Origin: Candidatus Aenigmatarchaeota archaeon
GTDB lineage: Archaea > Aenigmatarchaeota > Aenigmatarchaeia > QMZS01
Length of the DNA: 64,000 nucleotides
Assembly: GCA_016932615.1 (NCBI GenBank)
Contig: JAFGCN010000009.1
Coordinates: 62,001 to 126,000 of the forward strand
Direction of reading: 5' to 3'
Shown here one piece after another: positions 50,218-59,304 of the stretch. How positions within the stretch are numbered: the first letter of the stretch is position 1; each line of letters starts with the position of its first letter. The position numbers were made by a program, and so were the translations under genes. A model generated the notes under the pieces. It did not search any database. It was not told the DNA's origin and saw nothing but the letters and a program-made list of their open reading frames with translations.

Positions 50218-50427
50218 ATGAAGGAGGAAGCGCAGGTTTACCTTTTCCTTTTTATCGGCTCGCTTTGCCTGCTACTGGCAAGCTTGTTTGCAGGAAATGT
50301 CGAATGGGCACTAGGGGCAACTGCAGCATCATTTTACGGTACGATATTTCTCTCGTTTATTTTGATACTGGTTGCAGGCATATTCTGGGTGTCTGCGGCA
50401 AAGCTTTTGAGGCCTTTGAGACATTAG
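50218..50427 (+). CDS. Small membrane protein with two transmembrane segments
   Basis: A 69-residue protein of two hydrophobic helices (about 7-25 and 34-60) around an acidic/polar turn (GNVEWALGATAAS), ending AKLLRPLRH. No family is recognisable. It is preceded by a TATA-like TTAACTAAATAAATACTC and lies at the left border of the radical SAM island. Confidence 0.6.
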   Translation: MKEEAQVYLFLFIGSLCLLLASLFAGNVEWALGATAASFYGTIFLSFILILVAGIFWVSAAKLLRPLRH

Positions 50428-50482
50428 GGTTGCCTTTTATATGATTTCAGAGCCCCGTTGCATATATTTAAGAAGTTATATT

Positions 50483-51058
50483 ATGTCTCAGGACGGCATA
50501 GTTGTGGAGAAAGCACAGGGCTCAGTCTTAGTGAAGATAGCTCCTAAGATATACCCTCTTCCAATAATTTATCAGGCGGCAGATGTCTTTATAGACAAAA
50601 ATTATGTTTTTCTTGATGGTGACCCGGAAAAAGAAGTCTTGGTTACTATCAAGCCAAAGGATTCCTCTGCAGATTTGGAGGCGATTGCGGGGGACTTTCA
50701 TAACGAGCTTCTGAACTATTCGGCCTATTTCGTAAGGGCTGCCACAAACCGGGATTTGAGGGAGCTTATTCTGAAAAGGGCTTTTTTTTCGGTAAAAATG
50801 GACGCCCAAGAAGACGAAGCATTTAGGGAAAAGCTTGATGAAAAGGAAGTCATAGATATAGGTACAAAGGTTCCAATCTTTGGGGACCTAGAACAAAATG
50901 AGCAAACTCCTTTGGCGGGGGGTTGTGGTTCTCGGTCATCGGACGCAATATGGTCAGAAGAGGATGATTTTGACTTGGACGAGATAAGCAAGCCTTGGGA
51001 CGAGCAAAAAGGGAAAATGGACTCATTGCCAAAACAATTAAAAGAGAATCACAAATGA
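50483..51058 (+). CDS. hxsD: HxsD-like protein with acidic C-terminal extension
   Basis: A 191-residue protein. Residues about 14-102 match the HxsD family of His-Xaa-Ser systems: VLVKIAPKIYPLPIIYQAADVF, VLVTIKPKDSSADLEAIAGDF, then HNELLNYSAYFVRAATNRDLRELILKRAF in parts, corresponding to the family's LLNDYxLRE signature. HxsD accompanies radical SAM maturases and may bind or present the substrate. Residues from about 105 are an extra, very acidic and polar tail (DDFDLDEISKPWDEQ). The start at 50483 is chosen because it lies after A+T-rich promoter DNA; 50441 is possible. The next radical SAM gene starts 13 bases on. Confidence 0.72.
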   Translation: MSQDGIVVEKAQGSVLVKIAPKIYPLPIIYQAADVFIDKNYVFLDGDPEKEVLVTIKPKDSSADLEAIAGDFHNELLNYSAYFVRAATNRDLRELILKRAFFSVKMDAQEDEAFREKLDEKEVIDIGTKVPIFGDLEQNEQTPLAGGCGSRSSDAIWSEEDDFDLDEISKPWDEQKGKMDSLPKQLKENHK

Positions 51059-51071
51059 TATTCCTCTAAAT

Positions 51072-52067
51072 ATGCTTGGAAAAGTGGTTACGGTGGATAT
51101 AAAATTTGGCTATTCATGCAATAATAACTGTGTGCATTGTGTTATTGCCGGGCATAAGGAGAGGCTGAGAAACGAAGGAAAGCCCGTAGACAGAACAACG
51201 GATGAGATAATGGGGCATCTTACCGATGCAAAACGGCTTGGCGCAACCTCGGTAGTATTTACTGGGGGAGAAGTTACCATAAGATCGGATTATTTTGAGC
51301 TTTTGAAGTTTGCGGCAGATTTGGGACTTTTTATCAGCTTGCAAACAAATGGCAGATCTTTTTGCTTTAGGGATTTTGCAAAAAGAACGCTCATTATTTG
51401 TCCAAATATGCATTTTGAGATTGCAATTCATTCGGACAATGCGGCCCGTCATGACGCTATTACTAGGGCAAAGGGTTCTTTTGAACAAACTCTGGCAGGG
51501 ATAAAGAACCTTAAGGAGGTCGGGGCTAAGAGTTTAAATTTTAAGGTGGTTATTTCAAAATTGAACTTTAGATCTTTGCCGGCTATTATTGACTTGGCAA
51601 GGATTTGCGGTGCCAAACAAGTAGATATAGCATATCCTCATGGGATGGGCAATGCGTTAAAGTACTGGCATGAAATCATCCCCCGCTATAGTGAAATCTC
51701 AGAATATCTCCTTGCGGCGGCCAGGGTTGGAATTAGCAGGGGAATAGCAGTAACCTATGAGGCAGTCCCTTTTTGTTTTTTAGCGGGATTTGAAACCTGT
51801 GTCTCAGAACTTCATTATCTGAGGGGTTATTCGAAGGGAGAAACTTCCTCTCTGAGGCAGGTCGGGGACCCTGAAATTGATTGGCAAAGAAATCGCATCT
51901 CCATAAAGGCCAAATCAAAAAACTGTACAAATTGCAAATTTTTCAATATCTGTGAGGGAGTATGGAAAGAATACCTGGAAAAATATGGTTCAGAAGAACT
52001 TAAGCCTGTTTTTGGTAGAGCTATTTTGACCTATGAAGGGCTTTTAGATTGCGTTAATAATCCTTAG
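51072..52067 (+). CDS. Radical SAM enzyme with C-terminal SPASM-like cysteines
   Basis: A 331-residue radical SAM protein. The [4Fe-4S] motif CNNNCVHC is at residues 16-23 (Cx3Cx2C), GGE in VVFTGGEVT contacts SAM, and the barrel follows. A C-terminal CTNCKFFNICEGVWKEY-like group is a reduced SPASM/twitch site for a second cluster, as in peptide-modifying maturases. Directly after the HxsD-like gene, it is a candidate HxsC-type partner by position, though I cannot confirm the subfamily. The A24 peptidase follows. Confidence 0.83.
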   Translation: MLGKVVTVDIKFGYSCNNNCVHCVIAGHKERLRNEGKPVDRTTDEIMGHLTDAKRLGATSVVFTGGEVTIRSDYFELLKFAADLGLFISLQTNGRSFCFRDFAKRTLIICPNMHFEIAIHSDNAARHDAITRAKGSFEQTLAGIKNLKEVGAKSLNFKVVISKLNFRSLPAIIDLARICGAKQVDIAYPHGMGNALKYWHEIIPRYSEISEYLLAAARVGISRGIAVTYEAVPFCFLAGFETCVSELHYLRGYSKGETSSLRQVGDPEIDWQRNRISIKAKSKNCTNCKFFNICEGVWKEYLEKYGSEELKPVFGRAILTYEGLLDCVNNP

Positions 52068-52083
52068 TTTGGTTACAGATATT

Positions 52084-53139
52084 ATGCTCTATCTGACTTC
52101 CTTAGATATTCTTCGAATGTTGATTTTTTCCGTCTTTGGAATATTCCTATCCTATATAGACTTCAAGGAAAAAAAAGTCTACAATCTACACCTGATTTTT
52201 ATGGCTCTGGCAGGTTTGGTTCTATTCGCTTTTGGAATGTATCCCGATTTGTATGGATCCTTGCTGGTAAATTTTCTCTTTGCCTTTTTTACAGGCATCC
52301 TTTTTTGGAAGATTGGGCTCTGGGGGGCAGGCGATGGCAAACTTTTTGCAATTTGCTCATTTTACCTGCCATTTAAGATGTATTTGTCCTTTTTTTACGC
52401 TCAGGTTATATTGGTCAACGTTTTCATTTTGGCTTTTCTAATATGGTTTCTGCCATTAATATTAAAAACCAAATTTTCAGAAAAAGTTCAGGCCTTTAAA
52501 CAAACCTTCACCAGGGATAATGTATTAAACTTAGGATTGCTCATCTTTGGGCTATTTTATTTTGTCGGCACTTTGCTTTCTTTACTTGATTTGGGCCTTT
52601 ATACAACAGGGTATATTATTGCGTTGTTTATAGGTCTGGCGTCATATGCAGTCTTGAGAAGATTTTTTTCACGTAACCTGACCTACATTCTTTTCGTCTT
52701 ATGCCTCGCAAGATTTTTTTTTGATATATCCATATTTACTATGTATTTTTGGGAATTGTTTGCACTCACCATGGCAATTTTGCTAATTGCCATGTGGTTT
52801 GGTAATTTGAGTATCTATATATCGTATGACGAAAAAAGGCTGTGTGATCTGGAGGAAGGGGATGTGCCTATCGGAGTGATCACTACCAAAGGCACGACAA
52901 TTGAGCTCAAAAAATGGCTGGATAGGCATCTTGTTGCTGGTGAGCTTATCATGAAGAAAGGGTTTTCCAAAGAAGATCTTGGGCGATTTGGAGGATTGAA
53001 GGGTATAGAGGGTTTCTTGACTAAGAAGACAGTATGTTTTACCCCTCTGATAATTGTGGCAGTATTGCTGGTCGCAATCCTCAAGGTAGATATACTGACC
53101 TACCTATTGTCTGAGATACACTATCATTTACTTGAATGA
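52084..53139 (+). CDS. A24-family prepilin-type leader peptidase with long C-terminal extension
   Basis: A 351-residue membrane aspartic peptidase. The two catalytic aspartates are Asp26 (YIDFKEKKV) and Asp84 in GAGDGKLF (the GxGD motif). The peptidase part covers about residues 1-180. After it, two more hydrophobic blocks flank a cytoplasmic domain (ISYDEKRLCDLEEGDVPIGVI, KKWLDRHLVAGELIMKKGF), which most such peptidases lack. It could cut class III signal peptides of the pilin-like proteins here, or a leader of a peptide made in the island. The ATG at 52084 is preferred over a TTG at 52069. Confidence 0.85.
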   Translation: MLYLTSLDILRMLIFSVFGIFLSYIDFKEKKVYNLHLIFMALAGLVLFAFGMYPDLYGSLLVNFLFAFFTGILFWKIGLWGAGDGKLFAICSFYLPFKMYLSFFYAQVILVNVFILAFLIWFLPLILKTKFSEKVQAFKQTFTRDNVLNLGLLIFGLFYFVGTLLSLLDLGLYTTGYIIALFIGLASYAVLRRFFSRNLTYILFVLCLARFFFDISIFTMYFWELFALTMAILLIAMWFGNLSIYISYDEKRLCDLEEGDVPIGVITTKGTTIELKKWLDRHLVAGELIMKKGFSKEDLGRFGGLKGIEGFLTKKTVCFTPLIIVAVLLVAILKVDILTYLLSEIHYHLLE

Positions 53140-54147
53140 TTTGCTGATTTTTGAGCAGTCCTCCAAGGCCTCTATGCAATACTTGCCTCTGCAAAGGTCT
53201 TTGTCGCATTCAATGATTCTATTGAAGAATCCTAGCTTTTCCAGGCTTTTGTTGTTTATAGACCTACCGAATTTTTTATTAAAGCAGTCTAGATTGGAAT
53301 CCATGATGTCGAGAAGGTTTCCTTCAAAATTTTCAGAAAGATACGCCTTTGTGGTATTTATGATCCATTCTTTTGAGTGAGATCTTCCGGTTATTTTGAA
53401 ATAATTGGTGATCTTTCCATAGGTTTTTAGATTTTCTGGATTAATCCACGGGGACATTAAGATTAAGCTTGGCTCGTTTGCGGATAGTTTATGGCAATTG
53501 AAAAAGAATGCCTCTTTCGGGTCAATGCCCTCTACTGAACAATGAGATACAAGGTTAAAGTGAAATATCCGGTAGGGGCATTTATAGAGGCATCCTTCAT
53601 TCACCATTAATTTAAGCTCGCATCCCGTAGAATGCCTTATGTCCTCAAGCAGTCTCAAATTCCGGTTGATGTCCCTATCTGGAGTTATGGTGGATGCTCC
53701 AAAACGCTTGAAGAGTACGGCCCTTTGGATGGAATCTATCTGGGACAGTACGGAGGCAGATATTTTAATCTTTGGGAATTCACTGCTTATTTTTTGAATC
53801 CATAGAGGGTTTGCGATGGTGACTCTTTCTAAGCCATGCTCCCGATAAAGTGTCTCTACAAGTTTGAGGACTTTTGAAACATTTGATTCGGAATACCCAT
53901 TTAGACCTTCGCATGTAGAATTCAGAAGCATATTGGCTTTGATACCTTCTTTGTGACAAAATTCGGTAACCTTTGCGATGTCCTTAGGGGTGGTTTTATC
54001 CATTACTCTGCCTGAACCACAATGGTCCTGCGGTCCAGAAAAATAAATCTCCTCTATACGGTTTCCGTTTATTTCCTTTATTCTTGCCAATTCTTCCAAT
54101 AAGGAAAAATCATTATTGTAGGGGACAGAGAACTTCATATTGACCAT
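53128..54147 (-). CDS. U32-family (UbiU/V-like) protein
   Basis: A 339-residue protein with the U32 peptidase-family pattern: the NPLWIQ strand near 114, RFGASTITPDRDINRNL near 148-165 and VNEGCLYKCPYRIFHF near 182-198. The family's conserved Cys residues (C186, C190, C203 and later ones, including CDKDLCRGKYC) suggest an iron-sulfur cluster, as in UbiU/UbiV. Such proteins help hydroxylation or tRNA/peptide modification rather than proteolysis. It overlaps the A24 gene end by 12 bases (convergent), and follows the B12-type radical SAM gene with a 17-base gap. Confidence 0.78.
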   Translation of the reverse strand: MVNMKFSVPYNNDFSLLEELARIKEINGNRIEEIYFSGPQDHCGSGRVMDKTTPKDIAKVTEFCHKEGIKANMLLNSTCEGLNGYSESNVSKVLKLVETLYREHGLERVTIANPLWIQKISSEFPKIKISASVLSQIDSIQRAVLFKRFGASTITPDRDINRNLRLLEDIRHSTGCELKLMVNEGCLYKCPYRIFHFNLVSHCSVEGIDPKEAFFFNCHKLSANEPSLILMSPWINPENLKTYGKITNYFKITGRSHSKEWIINTTKAYLSENFEGNLLDIMDSNLDCFNKKFGRSINNKSLEKLGFFNRIIECDKDLCRGKYCIEALEDCSKISKSFK

Positions 54148-54164
54148 AATTAGGCATTTGACTT

Positions 54165-55703
54165 TTATATGGAATATACTCTTTTTTCATTTTCATGCAC
54201 GATTTCAAAGTTTAAAATTTCACGGGGATTTTTTTCTCTAAATATGCCCAAAGTACAGGATGACTGAAAACAGTCCACCATGTTTTTCCTGAATTGTAGA
54301 CTCCGTTTGTCAGGTGTTGCAAGGCGGTATTTTATACACCGACTTGCCATAGTTTCTATTTTTTCAGGCAATTTTGGGCCAATTATTTTTTGAGGTTCGT
54401 ATGTGATGCCATATTCTTCCGGATGCATTCCCATTGGGCTATTCATGTCTAAATAATGTATGCCAAGGCATGCCTCCATACCTTCTTTAAAGCAGTAGTT
54501 CAGTCTCCTCAATATTTTCAAATTTCTGATAAACTCTGTTTCAGATTCTCCCGGATAGCCATATACCATGCCGATGCGGCATTCTATTCCGGACTGATGG
54601 GTGGCTTCCAGAGTTTTAACCATCTCCGCCACGGTTATCTTTTTATTCATATCCTCCAATATTCTTTGATTGAAGCTTTCAACTCCAAATCTAAGGGTCC
54701 TGCATCCGGAACGTTTCATTTTTTTGAGTATTTCCGGAGTTAGATTCTGTGTCCTTGCACAGGCATCCCAGACAATGTCCAGATTTTCACCAATCAAAGC
54801 ATCACAAAGCCCATTCAGCCACTTAATATCTATGTTGATAGAGGTGTCGTCAAAGCTGAAGATTGCCTTTTTCTTTAGCTTCTCCTTCTGGGTTTTTATC
54901 TCTTCGATTACGCCTTCAATATTTCTTTGTCTAAAATTGATGTAGAGATTGTTGCAAAAGGAACAGCTGTAAGGGCAACCGCGGCTACCCATAATAGGCA
55001 CCAGTTCATATTGGGCAAGGTCTGAGCCATTCCAATCCGGGAATGAAATCTGATCAATATTTATGAGGGGACCAGGTTTATTTTGGATCACTTTGCCCTC
55101 TTTAAAATAACTTATCTGGGGGATAAGGCCTATCTTCTTTTTGCCACAGTAGTAGTCTAACAATTCAACTATTGCTTTTTCCCCCTCACCTTGAACAATG
55201 ATGTCGCACAGGCCAAGCTTCAGAAATAGTTCTTTGTAGAGGTCATAATTGCAGGTCCATCCACCAAAAACTATTGGGATTTTTTCTTCTTCTCGGATTA
55301 TTTTGCTCAAAATAATGCTGAGGTATTCATTAGATTCATGCAAAGAAAATAAGAGTATATCCGGATTTTTTAACAGTATGGACTTCGAATATTTTTCTGC
55401 AAGCTTCCACATACGTTCGATAACCCTTGGCCTATTAGCCCTGCCAGGAAACAATGTGCTCAAGAGAACATTCAAATTCGGCATACCCACAGGGATACGG
55501 TCATTAAAATCATGCTTTTTTTTATCCAGTGCAAATGAAATCAGTTCTTGGTAATCTCGCGGGTTATTGTGGAATAGGTCTATATTTAGATCGTGAATCT
55601 CTGTGGTATGTCCGCAATTCTGTATGGCTGAGTTTATATACCCAATTCCCAGAGGGGCACAATCCATGTAACCTGTAGGTGCGAATACTATGCTTGCTTT
55701 CAT
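54165..55703 (-). CDS. Radical SAM enzyme with N-terminal B12-binding-like domain
   Basis: A 512-residue protein. The N-terminal 190 residues form a Rossmann/B12-binding-like fold (IVFAPTGYMDCAPLGIGYINSA), but the typical DxHxxG cobalamin-ligand motif is not evident. The radical SAM barrel has CPYSCSFC (C243, C247, C250) and FGVESFNQRILEDMNK, GYPGESETEF. Such enzymes catalyse methylations or ring rearrangements. It is translated together with the U32-family gene, so the two probably share a step. Which cofactor is used cannot be decided. Confidence 0.88.
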   Translation of the reverse strand: MKASIVFAPTGYMDCAPLGIGYINSAIQNCGHTTEIHDLNIDLFHNNPRDYQELISFALDKKKHDFNDRIPVGMPNLNVLLSTLFPGRANRPRVIERMWKLAEKYSKSILLKNPDILLFSLHESNEYLSIILSKIIREEEKIPIVFGGWTCNYDLYKELFLKLGLCDIIVQGEGEKAIVELLDYYCGKKKIGLIPQISYFKEGKVIQNKPGPLINIDQISFPDWNGSDLAQYELVPIMGSRGCPYSCSFCNNLYINFRQRNIEGVIEEIKTQKEKLKKKAIFSFDDTSINIDIKWLNGLCDALIGENLDIVWDACARTQNLTPEILKKMKRSGCRTLRFGVESFNQRILEDMNKKITVAEMVKTLEATHQSGIECRIGMVYGYPGESETEFIRNLKILRRLNYCFKEGMEACLGIHYLDMNSPMGMHPEEYGITYEPQKIIGPKLPEKIETMASRCIKYRLATPDKRSLQFRKNMVDCFQSSCTLGIFREKNPREILNFEIVHENEKRVYSI

Positions 55704-55804
55704 AATACTTTTTGCCTATTCAAATACTGCCGGGTCTCTTGGCCCTAAATGCTTCTCTACCCGACATGGGCCTGCAGTATATTGTTTTTTTAAGTCTAAA
55801 GCAT

Positions 55805-56734
55805 ATGGTAAACTTAATAGTTACCGAGAAATGTAACCAGAATTGCCCTTATTGTTTCTTTGAGAGGGTGGGCGGGAAAGAGCTTTCTTGGGAGAACTTT
55901 CAAAAATTTTTGGAATGGTGTGTTAAAAATGATTTGACTAGGGTACAGCTTCTTGGGGGAGAGCCTTTTTTACACAGGGACATCTATAAGATCATTCAGG
56001 TGCTTAACAAAACAGGGATTGGTGTGGACACAATAACTAACGGGCTTGTACCTATCGATAAGGACTTGCTGTTGGGGCTTAACCCGCTTTCCTTTTTGGT
56101 GAATTATACTGCTTCAAGTACAATGGAGAACAGAGAGGAATTGCGTAAAAATCTTGACATTTTGTCTCGGATTAGCCCTTCAGCACTTACAATGGCTGTG
56201 ACGTTGTACCGGTTTAATCAGGACCTTGAGGACCTATGGCGTCTTTTAGATCTCTATAGAATTAGAGCCTTAAGGGTTGATTTGGCTCAACCTTCGGCAT
56301 CGAGGAATAATCTCTTTGTCCCTTTGACCCAGTACTCTGGTTTTAAGGGGCAGTTGGTGGATATTTTCAAGAAATGCAAAAGAAATAAAATCTCTTTGTT
56401 ATTTGACTGTGGTTTGAGTTGCAGCATTAACCGGATATTTTCGGAGGGCGAATTGAGTCTTTTTAGAAAAAACGTTCGCATTGCGACCCGATTCTGCAAA
56501 CCCGTAGTGGATATATTCCCAGATTTATCTGCTTCTTACTGTTTTCCACTACAATACATAAAGATCAAAAATTGTTTGGATTACCGGTATTCAGAGTTGG
56601 TTGGAGAGTTGCATAACGGAGTTAAGGACTACTTGGACTACGATAGACGGTATCAAGGGTGTTGTATTGCACACCTGGAAAATCTGGGGTTAAAGGCAAG
56701 CAAGCCTCTAGACAGAAATGATTCCCGCTGCTGA
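55805..56734 (+). CDS. Radical SAM enzyme with cysteine-rich C-terminus
   Basis: A 309-residue radical SAM protein. The cluster motif CNQNCPYC is at residues 10-17, GGEPF is at about 50-54, and the C-terminus has further cysteines (CGLSCS, CCIAHL, DSRC). It is compact and lacks a separate N-terminal domain, like peptide-modifying maturases. The ATG at 55805 was selected because the longer frame from 55712 runs into the divergent promoter region. The following gene starts 128 bases later. Confidence 0.82.
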   Translation: MVNLIVTEKCNQNCPYCFFERVGGKELSWENFQKFLEWCVKNDLTRVQLLGGEPFLHRDIYKIIQVLNKTGIGVDTITNGLVPIDKDLLLGLNPLSFLVNYTASSTMENREELRKNLDILSRISPSALTMAVTLYRFNQDLEDLWRLLDLYRIRALRVDLAQPSASRNNLFVPLTQYSGFKGQLVDIFKKCKRNKISLLFDCGLSCSINRIFSEGELSLFRKNVRIATRFCKPVVDIFPDLSASYCFPLQYIKIKNCLDYRYSELVGELHNGVKDYLDYDRRYQGCCIAHLENLGLKASKPLDRNDSRC

Positions 56735-56862
56735 AACCCCCGGAGTATAGTATTCCATCTGAACAGAGGTTTGTTGCCAGTTAGGCCTCGACGAAAGGTT
56801 TTACTCCTGACCTGAATTTGGTTTGGTCAGATAGAATATGCTTGTTGAATGGCTATATACTT

Positions 56863-57693
56863 ATGCCAGGGTACAACTTATCAGAGGTTCTTAAAACTAG
56901 CGGGATTCAGGGGGTTGTAGAGAGTATCTATGGGACTTATTATTTGAAAGATGTGGGTGTGGTGAGAGGGGATAATTCATATTTTGTTTTTGCCAAATAT
57001 TCATCTTCTAACCTTGTTGATGAGGTCACCCGGGAAGAGTTTTATTTCATTTTGGAAACTAAGTTTAATTGCGATAGCAGTTATGGGGTAAACTTTAGGG
57101 GAACCTACTTTATAAATACCCATCTGCCCGAACAGAATGTGTTTACATTTAGCATGGCCAATGCCTTTAGAATTTCCTGGCGAGATAAGAACCTTTTAAA
57201 TACCCTGGTTAGCTTTGATCACTGTGAAGAAGAACTGAAACGGCTGGCGTTCTCTATAATTGATGGGCGAAGAGGCGTTAATCAAGAGACCTTAGAGTTG
57301 TTTGCCCGGGTTCCGGAGACTTTTCTTGGATTGAATCTGGCTAAGCTCCAGCAATCATTATGTAGGCTGGTCATTGGGGGCAAGCAGAAAATGTTCAGGC
57401 GGCTTTCAGCAATCTACTGCAAGGAGGGTGGCGATTTAGAAATGTATTTCATGCCCGATGCATCCGCTCGGCTTAACAAAGCATTGCTTATTTGGGAATT
57501 TTTTGGGGATTTTGCAAAAGAGATTACCTTCCATAACGATAACTACTTTGATCTTGGATCTCACCCAAAAACTACCCCGGGCTACTTCTTACTTGCTAAA
57601 CCCAAGAATTGCCTCCTTATTGTATGCTCAAAATCCTACCCTAAGCAAAAACTAAGGTCTATTGCCAAAATGTTTTTGGGTTGTTTAATCTGA
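56863..57693 (+). CDS. Island protein of unknown function (276 aa)
   Basis: I do not recognise this protein. It is soluble, with no signal or membrane segment. Features are PGYNLSEVLKTSGIQG, VRGDNSYFVFAKY, a Cys-containing middle (SFDHCEEEL, LCRLVIGGKQKMFRRL) and a C-terminal hydrophobic-basic end (LIVCSKSYPKQKLRS). It sits between two radical SAM genes, so a substrate, carrier or partner role is possible. The ATG at 56863 is used; a TTG at 56818 would lengthen it by 15 residues. Confidence 0.6.
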   Translation: MPGYNLSEVLKTSGIQGVVESIYGTYYLKDVGVVRGDNSYFVFAKYSSSNLVDEVTREEFYFILETKFNCDSSYGVNFRGTYFINTHLPEQNVFTFSMANAFRISWRDKNLLNTLVSFDHCEEELKRLAFSIIDGRRGVNQETLELFARVPETFLGLNLAKLQQSLCRLVIGGKQKMFRRLSAIYCKEGGDLEMYFMPDASARLNKALLIWEFFGDFAKEITFHNDNYFDLGSHPKTTPGYFLLAKPKNCLLIVCSKSYPKQKLRSIAKMFLGCLI

Positions 57694-57849
57694 ACTCCTT
57701 ATCTATCGAGCTCACCCCCAAATTTGTGGCGCGAGATGCTCTAGGCACACTGTCTGGTTAGGGTGCATTTGGAACTGAATTGCAGTATGAAGTCTACAGA
57801 TACAAGGTCTCTCATTTTGTACAAATAGCTAACCTTTTAGAAAAGGATT

Positions 57850-59304
57850 ATGGAGGTGTCGTCTTGTCAGGACCAGCGTAAACTGAGATATCTGGATAAA
57901 GTGTCTTCAATAGTACCTAAGGTTCGTGATCCTGGCTTGAAGGGGAGATTGGGGAGTTTTGAGCATGCTTTGAGTTGCTATAATGAAGTTGGACTGAGAG
58001 ATGATCCTTTGCCTGCGGAGGCTGTTCCGAGGGATAAAGACTTTGTAAGGGACGCCTGGAAGGTTTGTCTGGAGAGAAGCCCAAATCATCATTTATCACT
58101 CTATATCCACATACCTTTTTGCCTTGAGTCCAGATGCAAGTATTGCCGAGAGTATTCCACCATTTTAGAAGACCGAAAAGAGTTGGTGCGGTATCTGGAT
58201 TACTTGACCGAAGAGATGCAATTTTTTTCTCCGGTATTTTTGAGAAATATCTTTAGCAACCTGTATATTGGAGGGGGAACCTCTTCAATCTTCTCGTCAG
58301 AACAATTGGACATTCTCTATACGCGAATTCATAAATATCTCCAGGTAGACACAAAAAAAGAATGCACTGTCGAAATGTCCCCAAGTACTGCTACAAAAGA
58401 AAAAGTGGATTTGGTTAAAAGACACGGGTTTAATCGGATAAGCTTGGGGATACAATCTCTGGATGAGGGGGTTTTGAGAGAAAATAATCGTATATTCGTT
58501 TCACACACCCGGCTGAAAGACCTATTTGATTATATAAGGAGTAGGAATATTGGATGTTTAAGTGCTGATTTGTTGCTCGGTCTTACTGGTGACACGGAAA
58601 AAAGTCTCTTAAGGAGTATTGAGGGGCTTATCAATCTCGGACCCGATGCAATTGTGTTGATTAGGATAGTCAAAAATCCAGTTATGCCCTTCCCGATGGA
58701 TCCCTTGTCCAGAGCAAATTTATTCAGGAAATTGTATCTGAATCAGAGAGAGAATGTGAATATCGGTATTAATTACCCTGTTGCAGACTATTCTATTCTG
58801 GAGGTTCACAAGAAAGCCGAATCTCTGCTGGAGAGTTGCGGATATATTAAAAAATACGGTGGGGTCGAGACAATAGAAACTCACTTTTTCAAGGAAGGTA
58901 AGGGACCCCATTTTGAGAATTATAATTTAGATCAATATAATGAACAATCTGTGCTGGGGTTGGGAATTGGCGCCGCCTCAAAAGTTGGCTACGGTCCTTA
59001 TTATGCAGATATTACGAATATTAAGTCGGATTATTCTTTCAAAACTTCAGTGTACTACTGTAAATATCATGCCCCAAGAGACCAAATGAGGATGTACCTG
59101 AGAAGCAAACTCTTTTCTCAAAGCCAATTCCCATTCATCTCAATTCCCGAGTTTAGACGCAAATTCAAAACAGAGCTTCTGGAGGAGTTCGGGGAGGAAA
59201 TTGATGTCCTGAAATGGCTGGGTCTTGGTGTGGTGCACAAAGATGAGCTTATTCTTTCCCCCAGAGATGATTATGATCGGGTTTTAATGACCAGAATCTT
59301 TTAG
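57850..59304 (+). CDS. HemN-like radical SAM enzyme with unusual Cx4Cx2C cluster motif
   Basis: A 484-residue radical SAM protein. SLYIHIPF precedes CLESRCKYC (C91, C96, C99), so the first spacing is Cx4C instead of the usual Cx3C. LYIGGGTSS and GFNRISLGIQSL are typical of the coproporphyrinogen oxidase/HemN-like family, as is the C-terminal HemN-type end. An 80-residue helical N-terminal extension precedes the barrel. It could be a methyltransferase-type or HemW-like enzyme; heme oxidation itself is not supported by neighbours. It overlaps the next (opposite-strand) gene by 4 bases. Confidence 0.82.
   Translation: MEVSSCQDQRKLRYLDKVSSIVPKVRDPGLKGRLGSFEHALSCYNEVGLRDDPLPAEAVPRDKDFVRDAWKVCLERSPNHHLSLYIHIPFCLESRCKYCREYSTILEDRKELVRYLDYLTEEMQFFSPVFLRNIFSNLYIGGGTSSIFSSEQLDILYTRIHKYLQVDTKKECTVEMSPSTATKEKVDLVKRHGFNRISLGIQSLDEGVLRENNRIFVSHTRLKDLFDYIRSRNIGCLSADLLLGLTGDTEKSLLRSIEGLINLGPDAIVLIRIVKNPVMPFPMDPLSRANLFRKLYLNQRENVNIGINYPVADYSILEVHKKAESLLESCGYIKKYGGVETIETHFFKEGKGPHFENYNLDQYNEQSVLGLGIGAASKVGYGPYYADITNIKSDYSFKTSVYYCKYHAPRDQMRMYLRSKLFSQSQFPFISIPEFRRKFKTELLEEFGEEIDVLKWLGLGVVHKDELILSPRDDYDRVLMTRIF

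Noticed and set aside
53128-54147. U32 gene as a collagenase-type peptidase.
   Set aside because: The cysteine pattern fits iron-sulfur U32 relatives such as UbiU/V; proteolysis is not supported by sequence.
57694-57849. Gap between the 56863 and HemN-like genes as a site for a precursor peptide gene.
   Set aside because: Only a 13-codon frame (starting MKSTDT) was found, with no repeats and no ribosome-binding site.
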